Assembly: GCA_002733805.1 (NCBI GenBank)
Contig: NVXG01000001.1
Span: 1 to 64,000, forward strand
DNA length: 64,000 nucleotides
Origin: Robiginitomaculum sp.
GTDB lineage: Bacteria; Pseudomonadota; Alphaproteobacteria; Caulobacterales; Maricaulaceae
Direction of reading: 5' to 3'
Shown here: one piece after another, positions 30,610 through 38,218 of the stretch
Layout of the letters: every line of letters starts with the position of its first letter
Numbering within the stretch: the first letter of the stretch is position 1
Translations under genes and position numbers: made by a program
The notes under the pieces: model-generated
Databases searched by the model: none
What the model was told of the DNA's origin: nothing
What the model saw: only the letters and a program-made list of their open reading frames with translations

Positions 30610-31948
30610 CTTGCCCCTCCAGAAAGCGGTGTATTCCTGCCGCGGCAGTTTTGCCATCCTGTACGGCCTGTACGGTCAGGTCTTCACCCGACGCAATGCA
30701 ATCTCCACCAGCAAACACGCCAGGTAGTGAGGTCTGGCCGTGGGCATCTACAACAATTTTACCAGCCTCGCGTTTCAAACCGCCCAAACCATCATCATTC
30801 AACATTTGGCCAATGGCCAGATAGACCCGATCCGCCAACAAAGTGAAATGCTCACCGGTTCCACCAAGCCCGCCATCTTGCAATTCCATCCGTTCAAAAT
30901 GAACCGTGCTCACCGCACCCTCGCCAATAAAGCGTTGTGGCGCAGCCCAATGCACCATGCCAATTCCATTGGTTGCGGCCAGGTCTTGCTCCCACTGGGT
31001 TGCGCCCATTTGTTCTGGTCCGCGCCGATAGGCCATCGTCACCTGACGCGCCCCCAGCCGCTTGGCCTGTATGGCAGCATCAATGGCCGTATTGCCGCCG
31101 CCAATGACCACAACCTGTTCGCCGGGATCAATTTTACACAAATCATCTGCTTGACGAATTTGCTCTATAAAACCCAGCGCGCTGACCACTCCATCCAGCC
31201 CGTCTCCGGCGATCTTGGCGCGGCGGGCCCGCCCCAGACCAATGCCGACAAACACGGCATCATATTGATCGCGCAAATCAGCCATCACAAAATCCCGGGA
31301 CAGACTTTGTTGATATTTAATCTTGATCCCGCCAATTCCAAGAATGAACTTCACCTCGCGCGCCGCAAAATCATCGACCATTTTATAGGCCGCCAAGCCA
31401 TATTCATTCAGGCCACCCGGTTTGGGCCGGGCTTCAAAGATCTGCACCTCATGACCTTGAACGGCTAACGCATGGGCGCAGGCCAGACCGGCTGGCCCCG
31501 CGCCAAGCACCGCTATTTTCTTGCCAGTATCCGGGCCACGAACGAACGGATGTGTCGTTTGCTCTTGCAGCAAATGGTCGACCGCATGGCGCTGCAAGGC
31601 CCCGATGGGAATTGGCTCATCTTCACCAGCCTTCAGGACGCATTTCTGCTCGCACAAAATTTCTGTCGGACAGGCTCGGGCGCAGGTGCCGCCCATAATG
31701 TTGGCACTTAAAATCGTGCGGGCTGCGCCAATTGGGTTTTGGGTAGCGATCTGGCGAATGAATTTGGGAATATCAATCGCCGTGGGGCAAGCGGTGACAC
31801 AGGGCGCATCATAACAAAACAGACAGCGCGTCGCTTGCACCGATGCCAGTTGCGCCGCCAGCGGCGTATGCAAATCAGTAAAGTTGGCGGCGACCTCGTC
31901 AGCCGACAATGCCTTTCCGGTTTTGCTCGCGACCAGATGTTCGCCCAT
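30602..31948 (-). CDS. preT: NAD-dependent dihydropyrimidine dehydrogenase, PreT subunit
   Basis: The 448-residue flavoprotein is GltD-like. It has N-terminal iron-sulfur cysteines (CLFCYDAPCVTACPTAIDI and GGTCARACPTEILCEQKC), an FAD site LGAGPAGLACAHAL and an NAD site VVIGGGNTAIDAA. It feeds electrons from NADH to PreA. It is the first structural gene after rutR, with a possible operator in the 115-bp gap. Confidence 0.94.
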   Translation of the reverse strand: MGEHLVASKTGKALSADEVAANFTDLHTPLAAQLASVQATRCLFCYDAPCVTACPTAIDIPKFIRQIATQNPIGAARTILSANIMGGTCARACPTEILCEQKCVLKAGEDEPIPIGALQRHAVDHLLQEQTTHPFVRGPDTGKKIAVLGAGPAGLACAHALAVQGHEVQIFEARPKPGGLNEYGLAAYKMVDDFAAREVKFILGIGGIKIKYQQSLSRDFVMADLRDQYDAVFVGIGLGRARRAKIAGDGLDGVVSALGFIEQIRQADDLCKIDPGEQVVVIGGGNTAIDAAIQAKRLGARQVTMAYRRGPEQMGATQWEQDLAATNGIGMVHWAAPQRFIGEGAVSTVHFERMELQDGGLGGTGEHFTLLADRVYLAIGQMLNDDGLGGLKREAGKIVVDAHGQTSLPGVFAGGDCIASGEDLTVQAVQDGKTAAAGIHRFLEGQDG

Positions 31949-32027
31949 CTATGTCTGTCTCCCTGATAAACCAACCACCCTCTCCGAGGGGTTAATTCTG
32001 AAGCACCCTCTGCAATATGTTGAAATA

Positions 32028-32046
32028 GGTCAAGTATTATCTGACC
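32028..32046. promoter_or_regulatory. Candidate RutR operator before preT
   Basis: GGTCA and TGACC form an inverted repeat with a nine-base spacer in the gap between rutR and preT. GGTCA/TGACC half-sites are the core of the E. coli RutR site (TTGACCA-N2-TGGTCAA), though orientation and spacing differ here. Regulation by uracil or thymine is inferred. Confidence 0.35.
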
Positions 32047-32063
32047 AAACGATCAGGTTTTGG

Positions 32064-32714
32064 CTACAACTTCAAGCCAATTCCGGTCAGGATAATTTGG
32101 CAAACTTGATCACTGGCATCGGCAAATTGCTGGTCGCTTAGCGGCTTGCCCTCGTTCAACACCTGTATTTGGTGGGCGAAATCGGCATAATGCTGGGTAC
32201 TGGCCCAGATCATGTAAAACAAGGTGCGCGGATCAATCGGGTTTATTTTACCCAGTTTGATCCAGTCTTCGATTTTTGTGGTCCGCTCATCAAACCAGCT
32301 CTGCAAAACATCGTGCAGATAGCCATCAATCACCGGGGCGCCCCGGATGATTTCCATCGCCCAAACCCGCGACCCATTGGGTCGGGCGCGGGCCTGATCC
32401 ATTTTGGCCCGGATATAGCCACTTAACGCTTCGGCCGGGTCGTCCGATTGATCAAACGGCGGAGCCGCCGCCAGCCAGTACTCACAAACGTCCTCAATGA
32501 CTTTTCGGTACAGGTTGGCTTTGGTTGGAAAATAATAATGCACATTGGCCTTTGGCACCCCGGCGCGGCGCGCTATCGCGTCGGTGGTTGCGCCCTTGAA
32601 ACCGGCTTCGGCGAACACAGCTTCTGCTGCCAGCATGATCCGTTTCATGTTGGTTGCGCGAATTTTCTTCTGGCTGGTGCGAACTTGTTTGGGTGCGGAA
32701 CCGGTTTCGCTCAT
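32064..32714 (-). CDS. rutR: RutR-type TetR-family regulator
   Basis: The 216-residue protein has a TetR N-terminal HTH (AAEAVFAEAGFKGATTDAIARRAGVPKANVHYYFPTK region) and a C-terminal domain with WAMEIIRGAP and the FYMIWASTQHYADF segment seen in RutR, which binds uracil or thymine. It precedes the pyrimidine operon on the same strand. It most likely represses preT onward and itself until pyrimidines are present. Confidence 0.88.
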   Translation of the reverse strand: MSETGSAPKQVRTSQKKIRATNMKRIMLAAEAVFAEAGFKGATTDAIARRAGVPKANVHYYFPTKANLYRKVIEDVCEYWLAAAPPFDQSDDPAEALSGYIRAKMDQARARPNGSRVWAMEIIRGAPVIDGYLHDVLQSWFDERTTKIEDWIKLGKINPIDPRTLFYMIWASTQHYADFAHQIQVLNEGKPLSDQQFADASDQVCQIILTGIGLKL

Positions 32715-32724
32715 AACGCGCCTT

Positions 32725-32810
32725 GATCAGGAAGTAAGAGCGGGCATCAAACCGCGCTTTGCGCAGCTATGTCAATTCCAATAGAGCCAAGCGCTCTTAC
32801 TTCCTTGATC
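32725..32810. repeat. 18-bp near-perfect inverted repeat upstream of rutR
   Basis: GATCAGGAAGTAAGAGCG (32725-32742) recurs in reverse complement at 32792-32810 with one extra base, enclosing 49 bp that include a TTGACA-like box on the minus strand. It spans the probable rutR promoter. It may be a regulator site pair or a small degenerate element. Confidence 0.5.
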
Positions 32811-33163
32811 GTATTGTTCAACGTTGCGGAAACCAAGCGCGTGGCTTTTGTGAATCGTTTGGCAGCGCCGGGAGGTGTGGCAAGCCCACGATGAAACATT
32901 TCAGGTCTTTAGTCAAAACCATGACGGGATCAGTGATTGCCGCAAATGTGGGTACCGCGATGCCATTGCCGCAGCCAAACCACTGGTCCAGTGGCAGAAG
33001 TGGCTGTCGAGCCGCTATTACGGATCGGCGCAGGCCAAGGGCAATATGTCCAGCACCATTGCCGGACACCAAGGCGATCCAGTTTGCAAAGCCAATCGCC
33101 CGTCGCCAAAAGGCATCGTTAGTATCCTCACTTCCAACGACAAAAGTTGGTCAGAAGTTGGCA
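32811..33163. other. Non-coding or decayed stretch
   Basis: There are short open frames on both strands but none with a ribosome site or recognisable motif. On the minus strand one frame reads VVGSEDTNDAFWRRAIGFAN and continues through about 32818 after a stop at its upstream end. It may be a remnant of a gene, but I cannot identify it. Confidence 0.3.
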
Positions 33164-33526
33164 TTAGCTTCCGATGTCCACTTGGGAGTCACCAACGTAA
33201 TGAGGGATTGATGAGTTGGACGCGGTGTCTATCTCGGCGATAAAAGCCTGGGTGAACATCCCATTGGCTTTACTCGCCTGCCAAATCTCTGCAATGAGCG
33301 GGATATTGATCAACCCCCGGATATAGCGTCTTCGCAATTGCCAGACTTCGTCATTCAAAATGCCATTCTCAAAGAGTGCATACTGAGCCTCAACGCGTTG
33401 AAAAACGCCATGGCGCTGCGAAACGGATTGCAACTGACAAAGTAGGAACAAACATCTAATTGCCACAAAAAAGCACCTACTTACAAAAATATACTCCAAG
33501 AACTCTGGCGGTGAGAGTGGGATCAC
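33164..33526 (-). pseudogene. Truncated hypothetical membrane-anchored protein (remnant)
   Basis: The C-terminal half looks like real protein: VEAQYALFENGILNDEVWQL, then RRYIRGLINIPLIAEIW and FTQAFIAEID follow a hydrophobic stretch. This layout is seen in small single-helix hypothetical proteins. The start is a GTG without a ribosome site, inside an 18-bp copy of the tRNA-Ser 3' end, and the first 15 residues derive from that copy. I read it as a gene that lost its 5' end; it could still be a short intact gene. Confidence 0.35.
33506..33523. repeat. Duplicate of the tRNA-Ser 3' end (att-like scar)
   Basis: These 18 bases are identical and in the same orientation as 33618-33635, which encode the 3' end of tRNA-Ser including CCA. 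Only 94 bp separate the copies. Such duplications mark tyrosine-recombinase integration at tRNA genes, so this may be a scar of a lost element; no integrase gene is nearby. Confidence 0.5.
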
Positions 33527-33617
33527 CTTCGAACTTCGCTATTTTCAAAGCGCGACTGCGCGTCGCCCGGTCAGGGCGCCCCGTCGGAGGCGCCTTTTCG
33601 CGCCGCGAGACAGAAAA

Positions 33618-33708
33618 TGGCGGTGAGAGTGGGATTCGAACCCACGAGACGGGAGTACCGCCTACACGCTTTCCAAGCGTGCGCCTTCGACCACTCGGCC
33701 ACCTCACC
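33618..33708 (-). tRNA. tRNA-Ser (GGA)
   Basis: The minus strand folds into a type II tRNA of 91 nt: acceptor GGTGAGG with TCTCACC, an anticodon arm CACGC-TTGGAAA-GCGTG giving GGA, a long variable arm, the T loop GGTTCGAATCC and an encoded CCA. It reads UCC/UCU serine codons. Confidence 0.96.
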
Positions 33709-33839
33709 TTCCAAGTCGGCGGCGTTATAGAGCACAATCTGAAATCTGGAAACCGATTTTGCGAGAGTTTCTGAGAAAAATTGGACTTGCCGAACGTTTT
33801 TATTCATTTAGGCCGACCAACACCATGACAGGATAAAAA

Positions 33840-34142
33840 GTGTTAGCTACACTTCTATCTGGTTTTTTTGATTTGGGATCACAGATGGTTCGAAGCATTT
33901 TAGCAGGTGGGTTGATTGCAAACGGGCTTTTGTTTGCGGCCGGTGTCTGGCGCTCGGTAATGGCAGGAAAACCCGCCTTTCATACCCTTGGCGACATCAT
34001 GGGCGGACAAGGCGGCATGGCCGACATCTGGCTGTGGCCCCTGACCATCCTGTTACTTTGTGCGGTTTTGGTCTTGGCAAACCGACCGGGAGCACCCAAA
34101 TCCAGAAAAAGCCCGGATGAAGAACATAATGCCACAGACTGA
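33840..34142 (+). CDS. Small membrane protein, unknown function
   Basis: The 100-residue product has two hydrophobic segments (about 17-35 and 62-80) around a glycine-rich loop LGDIMGGQGGMAD and a charged tail. A GTG start follows AGGATAAAA; an ATG at 33885 is a shorter alternative. Its end overlaps the presumed msrA start by 14 bp, so the two may be co-transcribed. I recognise no family. Confidence 0.45.
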   Translation: MLATLLSGFFDLGSQMVRSILAGGLIANGLLFAAGVWRSVMAGKPAFHTLGDIMGGQGGMADIWLWPLTILLLCAVLVLANRPGAPKSRKSPDEEHNATD

Positions 34143-34728
34143 TTTGCCACCGACAAATGCTCAAACCCATTTTGTAAATGGGCAATCCCTGCAGCCGCCA
34201 TGGCCAGACAATATGCAGGTCATCGGCCTTGCCATGGGTTGTTTTTGGGGAGCGGAACGCTTGTTCTGGTCGATCCCGGGGGTGCATGTAACCCGGGTTG
34301 GCTATCAAGGCGGCCATCAAGAAAACCCGAATTATGGTCAGGTTTGCCAAAAAATCACCGGACATACCGAAACGGTGCAGGTGGTGTTTGATCCAGCCCG
34401 CGTTTCGCTGGAACAACTGCTCAGCGTTTTTTGGGAAGGGCATGATCCGACCCAGGGCGATGCCCAGGGCAATGATCGTGGCCCGCAATACCGTTCGATG
34501 ATTTTCACCCAGTCCAGCCAACAGCAAGACATTACAGAAGCCTCGCAACAACGAGTGCAAGTCCAATTGCGCGAGATGGGCTTGGGTTCGATCACCACCA
34601 AAATTGAGCTGAATGCCAAATTCTGGATGGCCGAAGAAGAACACCAACAATATCTAGCCAAAAATCCGGGCGGGTATTGCGGCTTGTCTGGGACCGGCCT
34701 TGTTTGCGATATTCCTGTTTCTGCCTAA
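34129..34728 (+). CDS. msrA: Peptide methionine sulfoxide reductase MsrA
   Basis: The enzyme, about 199 residues, repairs S-methionine sulfoxide in proteins. The catalytic cysteine is in GCFWGAERLFW, followed by GYQGGHQENPNYGQVCQKITGH with the substrate-binding aromatic and glycine-rich loop; GGYCGL near the end has the resolving-type cysteine. ATGs at 34117 and 34129 are both possible starts. It repairs oxidative damage in the cytosol. Confidence 0.93.
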   Translation: MPQTDLPPTNAQTHFVNGQSLQPPWPDNMQVIGLAMGCFWGAERLFWSIPGVHVTRVGYQGGHQENPNYGQVCQKITGHTETVQVVFDPARVSLEQLLSVFWEGHDPTQGDAQGNDRGPQYRSMIFTQSSQQQDITEASQQRVQVQLREMGLGSITTKIELNAKFWMAEEEHQQYLAKNPGGYCGLSGTGLVCDIPVSA

Positions 34729-34766
34729 CCCGTTTCTGTATTTCCTGATTTTGAAAGAGAACCGAT

Positions 34767-35330
34767 TTGACCCATTATCCGTCCTTACCCGAAGATGCCC
34801 GTCTGGAGGCGTTATTCCGCCGGTTTCCGCGCGGAGTCGCGCCGCTGATTGCCTTGCATGACCAGATATTGCGAGACGACACCTCACCGCTCTCTTTGGC
34901 CGAGCGTGAATTGATCGCAGCTTTTGTGTCGGGCTTAAATGCCTGCGATTTTTGTTTCGGGGCGCACAAGCTGATGGCCCAAGCCTTTGGCGTTGAGGAA
35001 GCCCTAATTGATCAATTGGTGGCCGATGAACAAACTGCCGGAATTGAGCCGAAGCTAAAACCGCTGTTTGCCTATTTGCGGGTGCTGACCTTAAGTCCGG
35101 CCAAAGTAACAGCCAAACATACCCAAGCGGTATTTGATGCAGGATGGAGCGAAGAAGCCTTAAACGATGCTGCCCTGATCTGTGCCTTGTTCAATTTTAT
35201 GAACCGGGTACTGGATGGGGCTGGGATTGAACCCAAGCCAATCTTTGCCAATCCTTCGCCTGAAGATATCGCCGCACGGCGCGACGGCACGTATACCGAA
35301 TGGGCCAGATCGGCCAAATTGATCGAGTAA
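34767..35330 (+). CDS. AhpD-like peroxidase-related protein
   Basis: The 187-residue protein is of the carboxymuconolactone decarboxylase/AhpD fold. SGLNACDFCFGAHK has the CxxC plus histidine motif of AhpD, which gives thiol peroxidase-reductase activity. The TTG start follows AAAGAGA. It is 38 bp after msrA on the same strand, so an oxidative-stress pair is plausible. A bidirectional terminator lies after it. Confidence 0.82.
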   Translation: MTHYPSLPEDARLEALFRRFPRGVAPLIALHDQILRDDTSPLSLAERELIAAFVSGLNACDFCFGAHKLMAQAFGVEEALIDQLVADEQTAGIEPKLKPLFAYLRVLTLSPAKVTAKHTQAVFDAGWSEEALNDAALICALFNFMNRVLDGAGIEPKPIFANPSPEDIAARRDGTYTEWARSAKLIE

Positions 35331-35356
35331 AGCAATTGCGAGCTAGTTCTTTTAAC

Positions 35357-35445
35357 GTTGCGATCCCCTCATCCCGGCCATCGGCAGCTCAAGGCCGGGG
35401 ACCGGTGCTTTGGGCGGGCCCGAGTACCACCTTCTCTTTTGCCAT
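35357..35445. repeat. GC-rich dispersed intergenic repeat
   Basis: It starts with GTTGCGATCCCCTCATCCCG, identical to 39572-39591, and runs on with a GC-rich palindrome (GGCCGGGGACC). A diverged reverse copy is near 54600-54645. It is an intergenic repeat type that also hosts the transposon at 39613. Confidence 0.5.
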
Positions 35446-35451
35446 AAAAAA

Positions 35452-35482
35452 AGCCTGAACCCGGTTAACCCAGGTTCAGGCT
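35452..35482. terminator. Bidirectional terminator
   Basis: AGCCTGAACC and GGTTCAGGCT make a perfect ten-base stem around an eleven-base loop, with an A-run on the left and TCTTTTTTT on the right. It serves the AhpD-like gene on the plus strand and the cold-shock gene on the minus strand. Confidence 0.9.
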
Positions 35483-35525
35483 CTTTTTTTGTTTGTTTAG
35501 CCCGCCAAAGCGAGCCAAGTCAAAG

Positions 35526-35732
35526 CTAGTCAACCAGCTCGATATTATCGGCTGCTTGTTTGCCACGGTTGGTGACGATTTCGTAGCTAACTTTTTGTCC
35601 GTCATTCAAACCGGCAATACCGGCTTTTTCCAGCGCAGTGATGTGTACAAACACGTCATTGCCGCCTTCATCAGGAGAAACAAAGCCGTAGCCTTTAGTG
35701 GCGTTAAACCATTTAACAGTACCTGTAGTCAT
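35526..35732 (-). CDS. CspA-family cold-shock protein
   Basis: The 68-residue OB-fold protein starts [20 protein letters not shown] with RNP1 (KGYGFVSP) and RNP2 (DVFVHITAL), the single-stranded nucleic acid binding motifs. It acts as an RNA chaperone. The start at 35732 gives the usual length; six upstream codons are not family-like. A structured leader precedes it. Confidence 0.95.
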   Translation of the reverse strand: MTTGTVKWFNATKGYGFVSPDEGGNDVFVHITALEKAGIAGLNDGQKVSYEIVTNRGKQAADNIELVD

Positions 35733-35763
35733 TGGTGCATTCCTTAGCATCTAGTAGTAAAAA

Positions 35764-35783
35764 TTTCCGGCTTCCACCGGAAA
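35764..35783 (-). promoter_or_regulatory. Hairpin in the cold-shock leader
   Basis: TTTCCGG and CCGGAAA pair around a six-base loop and on the minus strand are followed by a T-run, about 30 bp before the cold-shock start. A further stem (ACCAAGA/TCTTGGT) lies upstream. Long structured leaders are typical of cspA mRNAs; this one could act as an attenuator or as a temperature-sensitive structure. Confidence 0.45.
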
Positions 35784-36024
35784 AAGACCAAGAATTAGTA
35801 AAGTCCGTAAATGAAGGTCTTGGTGTCTCTAGAAGCTAACAGAAACGACCGCGAGGCGACCGGCCCGGTTAAGGGCTCTGCGTAAAAATTCTAAAGTCGG
35901 ATCCTCGAAACAGGAGCAGTAACGTAAGTCTCGCCCCGCTAATATAGGGATAATGGCAAATAGCAAGCCATATTTGCTCGAAAATTTGACTCCCCACCTC
36001 GCACTGAACCGGTGCAGAGCGGCA

Positions 36025-37197
36025 CTATTTGGTTTTATGGCTCCAATAGGAGACGCACGGAATTTTGGAACGATCACAACGATCGGCGTATTTGGCGGCG
36101 ATTTGCAATACCTCGTCCATCAGGCCTTGCTCCAATGTAATCGGGTCCAGCCCGAGATCGAGCAAGCGACCGTTTTCCACCAACAACTCATTTTCGGCGG
36201 CTTCATTGCGTGGATTATCTACATTGGTGATGGTGGCGCCGGTTTTATCGGCAATGATCCGGGCCAGATCACGAACTCGGTGGGTTTCGGTCATTTGGTT
36301 ATAGATACAAACTCGTGTCCCGGCTTGTGGCGGGTTTTCAACCGCCAGCTCAATACAGCGCACCGTGTCCTGAATATGGATAAAGGCCCGGGTCTGGCCA
36401 CCCGTGCCGTGCACGGTCAAGGGCACACCCACCGCCGATTGCATTAAAAACCGATTGAGCACCGTGCCGTAATCGCCATCATAATCAAACCGGTTGATCA
36501 GACGCTCGTCCTGTCGGGTCTCTTTGGTTTGGGTGCCCCAGACAATGCCTTGGTGCAGGTCGGTGATCCGTACATGATCGTTTTTGGCATAAAACGCAAA
36601 GAACAATTGATCTTGGGTTTTGGTCATGTGGTAAATGGAACCGGGATTGGCTGGATAGAGAATTTCTGTCTCGACCAACTCTCCCTCACCGTTTTCGATT
36701 TTAACGGTCAAATATCCTTCGGGGATTTTAGCCCCGGCCGTGCCATAGCCATACACCCCCATCGTTCCCAGATGGACCAGATGCGAACCGACACCAGATT
36801 CAACAATGGCCGCCAGTACATTGTTGGTGGCGTTTAAGTTGTTATCGACCGTATAGCGTTTGTGCCACGCCGATTTCATCGAATAGGGTGCGGCGCGCTG
36901 TTCGGCAAAATGCACAATCGCCTCGGGGCGCAACTCTTGCAACAGAGCCAGCAAGGCTCCGTATTCACGGGCCACATCCAACCGGACAAAGGCTATATCT
37001 TGGCCTGACACTTCTTTCCAGGCTTTGAGCCGTTCGCTCATCGGCCGGATCGGGGTTAGCGAGCTGACCTCCAGCTCGTTATCAATATTACGCCGGGACA
37101 AATTGTCGACAATGGTCACCTCGTGACCATTGGCCGATAAATGCAAGGCACTTGGCCACCCGCAAAATCCGTCACCACCCAAAATCAATACGCGCAT
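36025..37197 (-). CDS. sqdB: UDP-sulfoquinovose synthase
   Basis: The 390-residue SDR-type enzyme makes UDP-sulfoquinovose from UDP-glucose and sulfite for the sulfolipid SQDG. It begins MRVLILGGDGFCGWPSA (NAD site), has HFAEQRAAPYSM, the catalytic threonine in GTMGVYG, YHMTKTQ with Tyr/Lys, and GIVWGTQTKET with DERLINRFDYDGDYGTVLNR, all hallmarks of SqdB/SQD1. galU, which supplies UDP-glucose, is directly upstream on the same strand (21 bp). No sqdX/sqdD glycosyltransferase is next to it. Confidence 0.94.
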   Translation of the reverse strand: MRVLILGGDGFCGWPSALHLSANGHEVTIVDNLSRRNIDNELEVSSLTPIRPMSERLKAWKEVSGQDIAFVRLDVAREYGALLALLQELRPEAIVHFAEQRAAPYSMKSAWHKRYTVDNNLNATNNVLAAIVESGVGSHLVHLGTMGVYGYGTAGAKIPEGYLTVKIENGEGELVETEILYPANPGSIYHMTKTQDQLFFAFYAKNDHVRITDLHQGIVWGTQTKETRQDERLINRFDYDGDYGTVLNRFLMQSAVGVPLTVHGTGGQTRAFIHIQDTVRCIELAVENPPQAGTRVCIYNQMTETHRVRDLARIIADKTGATITNVDNPRNEAAENELLVENGRLLDLGLDPITLEQGLMDEVLQIAAKYADRCDRSKIPCVSYWSHKTK

Positions 37198-37218
37198 TGT
37201 GAGAGAATTCCTTCTTGG

Positions 37219-38106
37219 TTAGTTTATCGGTTTGTTTTCGGCTAAGGCCGTTTCAAATATGGCTCGGGCACCTTCGGCCAGATCGGGGCGTTGCAAGGCA
37301 AAGTGGGCTATGGCCCGCAAATAGCCCAACTTGTCGCCGCAATCAAAATCTACACCGTCGTATTTCAATGCGAAAAAGGATTGCGTGGTCATCAATCGGA
37401 CCATGGCATCCGTTAACTGTATTTCTCCACCATTTCCGGTTTCTTGGTTTTCCAGCAATTTGAAAATTTCCGGTTGTAAAATATAGCGCCCAGTGATTTT
37501 AAGCCGTGAGGGCGCTTGGCCGATTTCCGGTTTTTCCACCATGCCGCGCATCTCGTACAGATTTCCTTGTTGCGAAACTGGATCAATCACCCCGTATTTG
37601 TTTACGTCTTGCGCCGGGATTTCATCCACCGCGATGATGTTACCACCGTTCTCGTCATACACCTTGACCATCTGGGCCAGACAACCCGGCTCACCCTTGA
37701 CCAAAACATCGGGCAGTAAAACCGCAAATGGGTCATCGCCGATCACATCTCTGGCGCACCAGATGGCGTGACCCAGACCCAGCGGGGCTTGTTGCCGGAC
37801 AAAACTGATCGAGCCGGCTTTGGGTAAAGTGCGCTCCAACTCAGCCAACACCTCGGCCTTGTTTTTCTCGCGCAAAGTGGTTTCCAGCTCATAGGCCCGG
37901 TCAAAATGATCCTCAATCGCCCCTTTGGCCCGTCCGGTGACAAACACAATGTGCTTGATGCCCGCTTGCTTGGCTTCTTCCACCACATATTCGATGGCCG
38001 GGCGATCCACCACCGGCAACATCTCCTTGGGAATGGCCTTGGTGGCGGGCAGCACTCGGGTGCCCAACCCGGCAACAGGTAAAACCGCTTTTCTGATTTT
38101 CTTCAT
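37219..38106 (-). CDS. galU: UTP-glucose-1-phosphate uridylyltransferase
   Basis: The 295-residue nucleotidyltransferase starts MKKIRKAVLPVAGLGTRVLP with ATKAIPKEMLPV next, the uridylyltransferase signature, then the YVVEEAKQAGI segment and GLGHAIWCA. It makes UDP-glucose for sqdB and for glycans. It is divergent from glmM, with about 110 bp between the starts. Confidence 0.94.
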   Translation of the reverse strand: MKKIRKAVLPVAGLGTRVLPATKAIPKEMLPVVDRPAIEYVVEEAKQAGIKHIVFVTGRAKGAIEDHFDRAYELETTLREKNKAEVLAELERTLPKAGSISFVRQQAPLGLGHAIWCARDVIGDDPFAVLLPDVLVKGEPGCLAQMVKVYDENGGNIIAVDEIPAQDVNKYGVIDPVSQQGNLYEMRGMVEKPEIGQAPSRLKITGRYILQPEIFKLLENQETGNGGEIQLTDAMVRLMTTQSFFALKYDGVDFDCGDKLGYLRAIAHFALQRPDLAEGARAIFETALAENKPIN

Positions 38107-38218
38107 GGCAGTCCCGGCCTTTTTGAAAAAACGATCAAGTTAATGTTCATAGATACTGTGCGCCGCCTTGGCTGGCAAATGGTTTGCGCTTTGCGCGGAG
38201 TATGCGAAACACCATCCC

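Noticed and set aside
32875-33243. Plus-strand frame of 122 residues with two CxxC-like pairs
   Set aside because: The cysteines do not form a known zinc motif, there is no ribosome site, and the surrounding stretch looks decayed.
33477-33737. Minus-strand frame of 86 residues with SWVRIPLSPP
   Set aside because: It is a translation of the tRNA-Ser gene, a common false gene call.
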